This document shows, piece by piece, positions 8,179 to 15,203 of a DNA stretch of 20,710 bases. The notes under the pieces were generated by a model, which was given only the letters and a program-made list of their open reading frames with translations, did not search any database and was not told the DNA's origin. Position 1 is the first letter of the stretch. Each line of letters opens with the position of its first letter. Location of the stretch: the NCBI GenBank assembly GCA_002431915.1, contig DJEP01000096.1:1-20710 (forward strand), written 5' to 3'. This stretch comes from Lachnospiraceae bacterium UBA5895 (GTDB lineage: Bacteria > Bacillota > Clostridia > Lachnospirales > Lachnospiraceae). The translations under genes and the position numbers were made by a program.

Positions 8179-9213
8179 ATGGAACAGAAGAAAAACCTGG
8201 TGACCCTGGGCAGTACCGGGATCACCGTGGAGAAGAACTCATTTGGAGCGCTGCCCATCCAGCGTATCTCCAAGGAAGCTGCTATCGGACTGCTTCGCAA
8301 AGCCTATGCCGCAGGCGTGACCCTTTACGACACCGCCAGGTATTATACCGACAGTGAGGAAAAGGTAGGTGCAGCCTTCGAGAGCATGCGGGACAAGATC
8401 TACATTGCCACGAAGACCGGAGCTACCACAGCGGAAGGCTTTTGGAAGGATCTGCACACCTCTTTGGAGAAGCTGAAGACCGATTATATCGACATCTACC
8501 AGTTCCACAACCCGGCATTCTGCCCGAAGCCGGGAGATGGTACAGGACTCTATGAGGCGATGCTGGAAGCAAAAGCAAAAGGCATGATCCGCCACATCGG
8601 TATTACGAATCACCGCCTGAATGTGGCACACGAAGCCATCGAAAGCGGACTGTATGAGACCTTGCAGTTCCCTTTCTGCTACCTGGCAACGGACAAGGAT
8701 CTGGAGCTGGTACAGGATTGTAAAAAAGCAGGTATGGGATTCATCGCCATGAAAGCACTGTCCGGCGGACTGATCAACAATTCCGCAGCTGCTTATGCTT
8801 ATCTGGCACAGTTTGACAACGTGCTTCCCATCTGGGGCGTACAGCGGGAGAGCGAGCTGGATGAATTTTTATCCTACATCGACAATCCACCCACACTTAC
8901 CCCTGAACTTCAGGCGGTGATCGACCACGACAGGGAAGAACTGCAGGGAGAATTCTGCAGAGGCTGCGGCTATTGCATGCCTTGCCCTGCAGGAATCGAG
9001 ATCAACAACTGCGCCCGCATGAGCCTGATGATCCGAAGAGCCCCTTCCGCGGCACAGCTGACGGAAGAGATGCAGGCGAAGATGCGCAAGATCGAGGACT
9101 GTCTGCATTGCGGCAGATGCAAATCCAAGTGCCCTTACGGGCTGGATACCCCCACACTGCTTGAGAAAAACTACAAGGATTACTGCGAGATCCTTGCCGG
9201 AAAAGCATATTAA
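8179..9213 (+). CDS. Aldo/keto reductase with C-terminal 2x[4Fe-4S] ferredoxin domain
   Basis: Predicted oxidoreductase of 344 residues. An NAD(P)-type aldo/keto reductase barrel (about 5-245) is fused to a bacterial-ferredoxin-like tail (about 255-330). The AKR catalytic tetrad is present: D51 and Y56 in DTARYY, K79 in IATKTGA and H110 in QFHNP. The tail has CRGCGYCMPC followed later by CLHCGRCKSKCPYG, each matching a [4Fe-4S] binding pattern. Such fusions are common in anaerobic Firmicutes, but their substrates are generally unknown; the architecture suggests hydride chemistry linked to ferredoxin electron transfer (inference). AGGAGG at 8164-8169, nine bases before ATG, fixes the start. 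It stands between gpmI and eno; the following hairpin may terminate its transcript or couple it to eno. Confidence 0.93.
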   Translation: MEQKKNLVTLGSTGITVEKNSFGALPIQRISKEAAIGLLRKAYAAGVTLYDTARYYTDSEEKVGAAFESMRDKIYIATKTGATTAEGFWKDLHTSLEKLKTDYIDIYQFHNPAFCPKPGDGTGLYEAMLEAKAKGMIRHIGITNHRLNVAHEAIESGLYETLQFPFCYLATDKDLELVQDCKKAGMGFIAMKALSGGLINNSAAAYAYLAQFDNVLPIWGVQRESELDEFLSYIDNPPTLTPELQAVIDHDREELQGEFCRGCGYCMPCPAGIEINNCARMSLMIRRAPSAAQLTEEMQAKMRKIEDCLHCGRCKSKCPYGLDTPTLLEKNYKDYCEILAGKAY

Positions 9214-9234
9214 CGTTTCAAAGATCTGAATAAT

Positions 9235-9300
9235 AACCTCCTTATAGGATATACTTACCTATGAAAAAGTAAGTTAAGTATACCTGTAAGGAGGTTTTTT
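9235..9300 (+). terminator. Terminator-like 22-bp hairpin containing the eno Shine-Dalgarno
   Basis: The arm 9235-9257 pairs with 9275-9296 over 22 base pairs, with one G-U wobble and a single bulged A. T at 9295-9300 forms a six-base U-run, its first two bases also closing the stem. AAGGAGG at 9288-9294, the ribosome site of eno, lies wholly in the 3' arm, and the ATG follows the T-run directly. A smaller competing hairpin, ACTTAC (9253-9258) with GTAAGT (9269-9274), uses part of the 5' arm. It looks both like a terminator for the upstream reductase and like a structure that would hide the eno ribosome site in read-through mRNA. Confidence 0.8.
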
Positions 9301-10620
9301 ATGGAAAAATATCTGGAGATCATCGAAGTACATGGAAGGGAGATCCTGGATTCGAGAGGAAATCCCACGGTGGAGGCTGTCGTTACTGTGAAGGACAGGG
9401 AGAGCGGCAGATGCTTTCGGGGGACTGCGGCAGTGCCTTCCGGAGCCAGTACCGGACAGTTTGAGGCGGTGGAAATCAGGGACGGTGAGACCAGATATTT
9501 CGGACTGGGTGTACAGCATGCGGTAAAAAACGTGGATGAGAAGATTGCAAGTGTTTTACTGGGAGAGAATGCACTGGAGCAGATCCGTATTGACAGAATC
9601 CTACGGGAGACAGACGGCACGGACAATAAGAGCAACTTAGGTGCCAATGCCATGCTGGCGGTATCCATGGCGGTGGCAAAAGCGTCCGCAGAAGCACTGG
9701 GACTTTCCTTGTATCGTTACTTTGGAGGAATCTCCCCGAGACTTCTGCCGGTGCCCATGATGAATATTTTAAACGGCGGAAAGCATGCGGCAAATACGGT
9801 AGATTTTCAGGAGTTTATGATCATGCCGGTGCAGGCAGAGACTTTTGCGGAAGGACTTAAGATCTGCGCGGAGATTTATCATAATCTGAAGAAACTTTTG
9901 GAGAAAAAAGGACTTTCCACCGGTGTCGGGGACGAGGGCGGCTTTGCACCGGATCTGCCGGATGCGGAGAGTGCGCTGGATTTCCTGATAGAAGCTATTG
10001 AGACCTCCGGATATGTACCGGGGCAGGATATCAAGATCGCTATGGATGCCGCCAGTAGTGAATTATATAATGAAAAAACGGGCATGTATCATTTTCCCGG
10101 AGAGAGTAAGCTGAAAGGGGAAGAAGTTCTGCGGGATACGGGAGAGATGATCGCCTATTATGAGCGGCTGGTGGAGAAATATCCTGTTATCTCTATTGAA
10201 GACGGACTGGACGAGAATGACTGGGACGGCTGGCAGGAACTGACAAAGCGCCTGGGAGAGAAGACCCAGTTGGTGGGAGACGACCTCTTCGTCACCAATA
10301 CCAAGCGTCTGGATGCCGGAATCAAACTGCATTGCGGTAATGCCATCTTGGTGAAGGTCAACCAGATCGGAACCTTGTCGGAAGCTTTTGAAGCGGTGGA
10401 GATGGCACACAAGAACGGCTACAGGGCGGTGATCTCCCACAGATCCGGTGAGACGGAGGATACCACCATTGCGGATATCGCCGTGGCACTGAATGCCGGA
10501 CAGATTAAGACAGGAGCACCCTGCCGCAGCGACCGGGTGGCAAAATACAACAGACTGCTTGCCATCGAAGAAGAATTAAAAGATGCGGCGGCATATATGG
10601 AACCCTTCCGGAAAATCTGA
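9301..10620 (+). CDS. eno: Enolase (phosphopyruvate hydratase)
   Basis: Cytoplasmic Mg2+-dependent enzyme that dehydrates 2-phosphoglycerate to phosphoenolpyruvate. At 439 residues it has normal family length. SGASTGQFEAVE forms the mobile loop. H162 is in NGGKHAANTVDFQEFM and E212 is in GDEGGFAP. Magnesium ligands are D249, E300 (ISIEDGLDE) and D327 (VGDDLFVTN). K352 (LVKVNQIGT) and H380 (SHRSGETED) complete the active site, so the enzyme should be functional. Two things are unusual. Its ribosome site is buried in a terminator-like hairpin. Its arginine codons include CGG or AGG in 10 of 22 cases and CGT in only 3, opposite to neighbouring gpmI. This may be a secondary or conditionally expressed enolase (inference). 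A perfect terminator follows. Confidence 0.96.
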   Translation: MEKYLEIIEVHGREILDSRGNPTVEAVVTVKDRESGRCFRGTAAVPSGASTGQFEAVEIRDGETRYFGLGVQHAVKNVDEKIASVLLGENALEQIRIDRILRETDGTDNKSNLGANAMLAVSMAVAKASAEALGLSLYRYFGGISPRLLPVPMMNILNGGKHAANTVDFQEFMIMPVQAETFAEGLKICAEIYHNLKKLLEKKGLSTGVGDEGGFAPDLPDAESALDFLIEAIETSGYVPGQDIKIAMDAASSELYNEKTGMYHFPGESKLKGEEVLRDTGEMIAYYERLVEKYPVISIEDGLDENDWDGWQELTKRLGEKTQLVGDDLFVTNTKRLDAGIKLHCGNAILVKVNQIGTLSEAFEAVEMAHKNGYRAVISHRSGETEDTTIADIAVALNAGQIKTGAPCRSDRVAKYNRLLAIEEELKDAAAYMEPFRKI

Positions 10621-10670
10621 TACAGTTAGCGGAAAAAATCGGAAACTACAAAAAAATAAAAGTGTAGCAT

Positions 10671-10705
10671 CAGGAGAATTTAGCAGAATAAATTCTCCTG
10701 TTTTT
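10671..10705 (+). terminator. Intrinsic terminator after eno
   Basis: A perfect 12-bp stem (CAGGAGAATTTA at 10671-10682 with 10689-10700) has a six-base loop and is followed by TTTTT at 10701-10705, 51 bases beyond the eno stop. Confidence 0.92.
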
Positions 10706-10945
10706 ATGGGAAAACTCTGAAAAAATACATGAGAGAAAGAAAAATGTATAAAGCAGAAATGTTTAAATATACATAATAGAATAGGAAATATGCACTATAT
10801 GCAGGATTTGAAAAACAGAAACTATTTTTATTGAAAAAGTTTTTCATAAATATACAGACATATGTGCGTGGTACACGCACACCGGGAAGAGACAGCAGAA
10901 GGGGCAAAGCCATGGAAACTGGCAGATACTTCATATGTAATTCAG

Positions 10946-10974
10946 TTGACACAGCCTCAAAAGTGTTGTAATAT
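10946..10974 (+). promoter_or_regulatory. opp operon promoter
   Basis: A perfect TTGACA at 10946-10951 and TAATAT at 10969-10974 are separated by 17 bases. Transcription would begin near 10981, giving a leader of about 110 bases before oppB. Confidence 0.65.
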
Positions 10975-11018
10975 AACAAAAGCCGTTGTCGGAATGGTAA
11001 AGTTCATTTTTTGTACAT

Positions 11019-11034
11019 GTATACTTGTATACAA
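11019..11034 (+). promoter_or_regulatory. Candidate operator in the opp leader
   Basis: GTATAC occurs at 11019-11024 and again at 11027-11032. The second copy is the core of a perfect 10-bp palindrome, TTGTATACAA (11025-11034). It lies about 40-50 bases past the predicted transcription start. The GT-N-AC form recalls operators of GntR-family repressors, but no regulator gene is nearby, so this is an inference. Confidence 0.4.
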
Positions 11035-11093
11035 ATACAAAAAATGCATTTTATGAATGTCCGCGGACAAAAGAAAAGCAAGGAGTTGAAGAG

Positions 11094-12011
11094 ATGCTTA
11101 AATATATTGCAAAACGTATCGGCTTAGCGCTGGTTACGATTTTTACAGTAGCAACACTCACCTTTTTCCTGATGAATATGGTTCCCGGTGGCCCGTTCCT
11201 TTCGGAGAAGGCAGTAAGCCCCGCTGCACAGGCAGCATTAGAGGCAAAATATGGACTGGACAAGCCCTTGTCCCAACAGTATCTGACGTATATGACCGAC
11301 GCACTGCACGGTGATTTCGGAGAGAGTCTGAAGCAGAGAGGAAGAACCGTTACTTCTATTATAGTATCCAAGTTCCCCGTATCTGCAAGAGTCGGCGGAA
11401 TCTCTGTTATCGTGGCATTACTGGTAGGTATTCCCTTAGGATGCCTGGCAGCCACCCATCGTGGTAAGACCTTAGACAGCGTGATTTCCGTAATTTCCAC
11501 CTGCGGTATTGCGGTACCCAGTTTCGTTGTATGTACGTTATTGTTATACTTCCTGGGAAGTAAGGCGAAGATTCTGCCTACCTACGGAATCGGTACCTGG
11601 AAGCATTATGTAATGCCCGTGATTGCACTGGCATTGTATCCTACCGCATATATTATGCGTCTGATGCGTTCTTCCATGCTTGACGTTCTGGGACAGGATT
11701 ATATGAGAACCGCTACGGCGAAGGGTGTAAAGCCTTTCTTCCGCCTGTTTAAGCATGCGCTGAGAAATGCACTGCTTCCTATTATCACTTATGTAGGTCC
11801 CATGATGACTTATACTATGACAGGAAGCTTCGTAGTAGAGAAGATATTCACGATTCCCGGTCTTGGCAATGAATTTGTAAGCTCTATCATTAACCGTGAC
11901 TACACCATGATCATGGGTACCACCATTTTCCTTGCGACGCTGATGGTCATCATGAACGTACTGGTAGATATTGTATATAAGATCGTTGATCCCAGAATCA
12001 AACTGAAGTAA
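11094..12011 (+). CDS. oppB: Oligopeptide ABC transporter permease OppB
   Basis: First of two membrane subunits of a peptide importer, 305 residues. An open frame extends upstream, but ATG at 11094 with AAGGAG at 11080-11085 gives the standard OppB N-terminus MLKYIAKRIGLALVTIFTVATLTFFLMNMVPGGPF. Six membrane segments are visible. The cytoplasmic coupling (EAA) loop, about DYMRTATAKGVKPFFRLFKHALRN, contacts the ATPase subunits. FSEKA/LDKPLSQQYLTYM in the first periplasm-side loop is typical of Opp/Dpp permeases. It is the first gene of an oppBCDFA unit, with oppC starting 31 bases after its stop. Confidence 0.95.
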   Translation: MLKYIAKRIGLALVTIFTVATLTFFLMNMVPGGPFLSEKAVSPAAQAALEAKYGLDKPLSQQYLTYMTDALHGDFGESLKQRGRTVTSIIVSKFPVSARVGGISVIVALLVGIPLGCLAATHRGKTLDSVISVISTCGIAVPSFVVCTLLLYFLGSKAKILPTYGIGTWKHYVMPVIALALYPTAYIMRLMRSSMLDVLGQDYMRTATAKGVKPFFRLFKHALRNALLPIITYVGPMMTYTMTGSFVVEKIFTIPGLGNEFVSSIINRDYTMIMGTTIFLATLMVIMNVLVDIVYKIVDPRIKLK

Positions 12012-12042
12012 GAATCACGAATTAACAGGAAGGAAGATACCG

Positions 12043-13092
12043 ATGAAAGAACCGAATGCTATGAGCTTTCATGTAAAATATAAGCCGGAAGATTTTCTGC
12101 CGGCGAACGAAGAAGAGAAGCAGAGCCAGGTCATCATGCGTGACAGCGTGGGATTCTGGCAGGATGGCTTCCGCAGACTTCGCAAGAACAAGGTGGCTAT
12201 GGTCAGCCTGCTCGTTATTATTGTAATTATGATCTTTTCCTTTATTGTGCCTTCTTTTTATCCTTATGATTACAAGACACAGATCAAAGGAAGTGAGAAC
12301 CTGCATCCTATGCAGTACTCCGAGAAGGAGATGGAGCGTATGGAAGCGGGAGAGAAGGTATTCCCCCATGTCCTCGGTACGGACAAAATGGGTCGTGACT
12401 ATGCGATCCGTGTTATGATGGGAAGCCGTATCTCTCTGTTAGTCGGACTGATCGCTACCGCTATCATCTTCGTGATCGGATCCCTGGTAGGTTCCATTGC
12501 CGCATTCTTCGGTGGATGGGTAGACCTGATCATCATGCGTATCGTGGATATCATATATACGATACCGGATTTCCTGCTGATCGTGCTGTTGTCCTTTGCG
12601 TTGAAGGATCCGCTTGCCAGACTGGCAACCCTTCCCGGCTTCGGATGGATGCAGACCGTAGGATCTAACCTGATCAGTATTTTCATTGTATTCGCATTAT
12701 TGTACTGGGTAGGTATGGCACGTATGGTACGAAGCCAGATCCTGACCCTGAAAGAGAACGATTATGTTATGGCAGCCAAGGCTCTGGGAGCTAAGGACGG
12801 TCGTATTATTAAAAAGCATCTGCTGACCAACTGTATCGGTACCCTGATCGTTACCACTACACTGCAGATCCCTTCCTCCATTTTTACCGAGAGCTATTTA
12901 AGCTTCTTAGGTATGGGTGTGGCAGTTCCCCTGCCTTCCTTAGGAAGCCTTGCAAGTGATGCCATCAACGGTATGATCACGTTCCCTTACCTGTTGTTTG
13001 CACCCTGTCTGCTGATCAGTCTGATCATCTTAAGCTTTAACCTGTTAGGTGACGGACTTCGTGATGCTTTTGACCCGAAGCTCAAGAATTAA
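12043..13092 (+). CDS. oppC: Oligopeptide ABC transporter permease OppC
   Basis: Second membrane subunit of the importer, 349 residues. A ~48-residue cytoplasmic N-terminal tail precedes the first membrane helix (about 50-71). An extracellular loop with VLGTDKMGRDYAIRVMMGSRISL follows, a signature of the OppC/DppC family, then five further helices. The EAA loop reads about ENDYVMAAKALGAKDGRIIKKHLLTN. GGAAGGAAG lies upstream of the ATG. The stop codon TAA at 13090-13092 overlaps an ATG at 13092, but the next gene most probably starts 17 bases later. OppB and OppC together form the translocation pore. Confidence 0.95.
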   Translation: MKEPNAMSFHVKYKPEDFLPANEEEKQSQVIMRDSVGFWQDGFRRLRKNKVAMVSLLVIIVIMIFSFIVPSFYPYDYKTQIKGSENLHPMQYSEKEMERMEAGEKVFPHVLGTDKMGRDYAIRVMMGSRISLLVGLIATAIIFVIGSLVGSIAAFFGGWVDLIIMRIVDIIYTIPDFLLIVLLSFALKDPLARLATLPGFGWMQTVGSNLISIFIVFALLYWVGMARMVRSQILTLKENDYVMAAKALGAKDGRIIKKHLLTNCIGTLIVTTTLQIPSSIFTESYLSFLGMGVAVPLPSLGSLASDAINGMITFPYLLFAPCLLISLIILSFNLLGDGLRDAFDPKLKN

Positions 13093-13109
13093 TGGAAGGA
13101 GTAACAAAG

Positions 13110-14114
13110 ATGGATAACAAATATCTGGTAGATATACAGCATGAACGTCTCTCTTTCTTTACTCCTGCCGGAGAAGTAAAGGCACTGAACGATGTCTCCA
13201 TTCACCTGAAGGAAGGCGAAGTACTGGGCATCGTAGGAGAGAGTGGTTCCGGTAAATCCGTAACCGCATACAGTCTGATGGGACTGACCGCTTATCCCGG
13301 TAAGCTGATGGGCGGAGAACTTCATTTCAATGGACATGAAGTGGAGAAGATGACCGAAAAAGATTTTTCCAAAATGCGCGGTAAAGAGGTCTCCATTATT
13401 TTCCAGGATCCTCTGACCAGCTTAAACCCTGTATATACCATCGGTAATCAGATCATGGAAGTAATTCGTCTGCATACCGATGCAGACAAGAAAAAGGCAC
13501 ATGCAAGAGCAGTGGAGCTGCTGTCCCTGGTAGGCATCAACGAGCCGGAGAAGCGTATGAAGCAGTATCCTCATGAGCTGTCCGGTGGTATGAGACAGCG
13601 TGTTATGATCGCGATTGCACTGGCATGTGAACCGAAGCTTCTGATCGCAGATGAGCCTACCACCGCTCTGGACGTTACCATTCAGGCACAGATTCTGGAA
13701 CTGATGATGGAACTGAAGGACAAGCTGGGCATGGCAATCATCATGATCACCCATGACCTGGGTATCGTGGCAAGCATGTGTGACCGTATTGCGGTTATGT
13801 ATGCCGGACGTATCGTGGAGACCGGTACCTGTGACGAGATCTTCTATAATCCGAAGCATGAATATACCAAGGGTCTGTTGGAGAGTATTCCCCGTCTGGA
13901 CAGCACCAAGCATGAGAAGCTGATCCCCATCGAGGGCAACCCCGTGGATCTGCTGAATCCCCCCGCAGGCTGTGCATTTGCACCCCGCTGTAAGAACTGC
14001 ATGAAGATCTGCCTGAGAGAGAATCCTCCCAGAACAGATTTCAGCGAGACCCATTATGCACACTGCTTTATGAACCAGAAAGCAGAGATGGAGGGAGGCA
14101 ATACAAATGAGTGA
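13110..14114 (+). CDS. oppD: Oligopeptide ABC transporter ATP-binding protein OppD
   Basis: First ATPase subunit of the importer, 334 residues from the chosen start. An in-frame ATG at 13092 overlaps the oppC stop, but AAGGAG at 13096-13101 sits eight bases before ATG 13110, which is preferred. Walker A is GESGSGKS (43-50), the Q-loop glutamine is at about 99, the signature is LSGGMRQR (about 158-165) and Walker B is LLIADEPT (about 177-184), followed by the H-loop ITHDLG. The C-terminal Opp/Dpp extension contains PPAGCAFAPRCKNCMKIC and one more cysteine, a cysteine group seen in this subfamily that may bind an iron-sulfur cluster. It overlaps oppF by eight bases, implying translational coupling. 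Confidence 0.95.
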   Translation: MDNKYLVDIQHERLSFFTPAGEVKALNDVSIHLKEGEVLGIVGESGSGKSVTAYSLMGLTAYPGKLMGGELHFNGHEVEKMTEKDFSKMRGKEVSIIFQDPLTSLNPVYTIGNQIMEVIRLHTDADKKKAHARAVELLSLVGINEPEKRMKQYPHELSGGMRQRVMIAIALACEPKLLIADEPTTALDVTIQAQILELMMELKDKLGMAIIMITHDLGIVASMCDRIAVMYAGRIVETGTCDEIFYNPKHEYTKGLLESIPRLDSTKHEKLIPIEGNPVDLLNPPAGCAFAPRCKNCMKICLRENPPRTDFSETHYAHCFMNQKAEMEGGNTNE

Positions 14115-15099
14115 TAAGTTACTTCAGGTAGAACATTTGAAGCAGTACTTCCCTGCAGGCGGCATGGGCAAGAACCGTAAGTTCGTAAAAGCCGTGGATG
14201 ATGTTACCTTTTTCGTAAACAAGGGTGAGACCCTCGGACTGGTAGGAGAGAGTGGCTGTGGTAAGACGACCACCGGCCGTTCCATCTTACGTCTGTATGA
14301 ACCCACCGGCGGTAAGATCACATTCGATGACAAGGTGATCCTCGATGTGGAGAATAAAGTAAAGGTAGATATGCTGCCTTACCGTCAGAAGATGCAGATG
14401 GTATTCCAGGATCCTTACGCAAGTCTGGACCCCAGAATGACCGTAGGTGATATCGTAGGAGAAGCTATTGATATCCATAAGCTGGCTGCCAATAAAAAGG
14501 ATCGCCATGACATGATCATCTCTATGTTAGAGAAAGTAGGATTAAACTCCGAGCATGCCAACCGTTATCCTCACGAGTTCTCCGGCGGACAGCGTCAGCG
14601 TGTCGGTATCGCGAGAGCACTGGCAGTGAATCCCCAGTTCATCGTCTGCGATGAGCCCATCTCCGCACTGGATGTATCCATTCAGGCACAGGTGGTAAAT
14701 ATGTTCGAGGAATTACAGGAGCAGATGGGACTGACATACCTGTTCATCGCCCATGACCTCTCTGTGGTAAAGCATATCTCCGATCGTATTGGTGTTATGT
14801 ACCTGGGCAAGATGGTAGAGCTGGCAGACAGTTACGAACTGGTAGCAAGAAGCCTGCATCCCTATACCAAGAGCCTGATCTCTGCAATTCCCATTGCAGA
14901 TCCCATCAAGGCAAGGGCAAGCAAGCGAATCGTATTGCAGGGAGATGTTCCCAGTCCTTTGAACCCTCCTACCGGATGCCGTTTCCGTACCAGATGTCCT
15001 TATGCGGATGAGTGCTGTGCACAGAAAGAGCCCGAGTGGAGAGAAGTGGAAAAGGGTCATTACGTGGCATGTCACCATGTGGAGAAGATCAATTCCTAA
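14107..15099 (+). CDS. oppF: Oligopeptide ABC transporter ATP-binding protein OppF
   Basis: Second ATPase subunit, 330 residues, forming a heterodimer with OppD to drive peptide import. Walker A is GESGCGKT (47-54), the Q-loop is VFQDPYASLDPRM (about 99-111), the signature is FSGGQRQR (158-165) and Walker B is FIVCDEP (178-184). The C-terminal oligopeptide/dipeptide domain has PPTGCRFRTRCPYADECC. The ATG lies inside the 3' end of oppD, with GGAGGC just upstream. The promoter for oppA begins about 10 bases after its stop, so part of the operon's transcription restarts here. Confidence 0.95.
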   Translation: MSDKLLQVEHLKQYFPAGGMGKNRKFVKAVDDVTFFVNKGETLGLVGESGCGKTTTGRSILRLYEPTGGKITFDDKVILDVENKVKVDMLPYRQKMQMVFQDPYASLDPRMTVGDIVGEAIDIHKLAANKKDRHDMIISMLEKVGLNSEHANRYPHEFSGGQRQRVGIARALAVNPQFIVCDEPISALDVSIQAQVVNMFEELQEQMGLTYLFIAHDLSVVKHISDRIGVMYLGKMVELADSYELVARSLHPYTKSLISAIPIADPIKARASKRIVLQGDVPSPLNPPTGCRFRTRCPYADECCAQKEPEWREVEKGHYVACHHVEKINS

Positions 15100-15108
15100 A
15101 ATTAGATA

Positions 15109-15137
15109 TTGACAGCTGGGTAATTTAGCTGTTTAAT
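15109..15137 (+). promoter_or_regulatory. Internal promoter for oppA
   Basis: A perfect TTGACA at 15109-15114 and TTTAAT at 15132-15137 (5 of 6) are 17 bases apart. The inverted repeat ACAGCT (15112-15117) / AGCTGT (15127-15132) spans the spacer and could be an operator or, in read-through RNA, a small hairpin. A separate promoter would let the binding protein be made in excess over the membrane complex. Confidence 0.65.
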
Positions 15138-15140
15138 ATA

Positions 15141-15167
15141 AAGCTATACAAAGCTATACAAAGCATA
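15141..15167 (+). repeat. 10-bp direct repeats downstream of the oppA promoter
   Basis: AAGCTATACA occurs at 15141-15150 and 15151-15160, followed by a partial third copy AAGCATA. The period of about one helical turn, placed over the expected transcription start, fits a tandem protein-binding site, but it may be simple slippage. Confidence 0.6.
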
Positions 15168-15203
15168 GTGCTTTTGTATGAAAAGAAAGAGGAGGATAAC
15201 TTT

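Larger units (their letters stand above)
10706..11093 (+). promoter_or_regulatory. Non-coding leader region before the opp operon
   Basis: This 388-base stretch has no credible gene. The first half is strongly A+T-rich and includes a TGAAAAA-G-TTTTTCA palindrome (10832-10846). A perfect 8-bp hairpin with a three-base loop lies at 10863-10881 (TGTGCGTG/CACGCACA), followed by a small GCCA/TGGC hairpin near 10908-10924. The promoter at 10946-10974 and the palindromes at 11019-11034 are listed separately. No known riboswitch consensus was recognised. Confidence 0.5.

Noticed and set aside
10708..10726. CodY-like box (AAAACTCTGAAAAAA) upstream of opp
   Set aside because: At least five of 15 positions differ from the AATTTTCWGAAAATT consensus and the site is over 200 bases from the promoter in A-rich DNA.
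10880..10935. Possible c-di-GMP (GEMM-type) riboswitch suggested by GGCAAAGCC and GGAAACTGGC
   Set aside because: The paired elements needed for the GEMM core are missing, and the segment lies upstream of the best opp promoter.
10862..11056. 64-codon open frame in the opp leader
   Set aside because: It has no ribosome-binding site, runs through the predicted opp promoter and the palindromes, and its product has no recognisable features.
15112..15132. ACAGCT/AGCTGT as a terminator after oppF
   Set aside because: The stem is only six base pairs with no real T-run, and it overlaps a good promoter for oppA.
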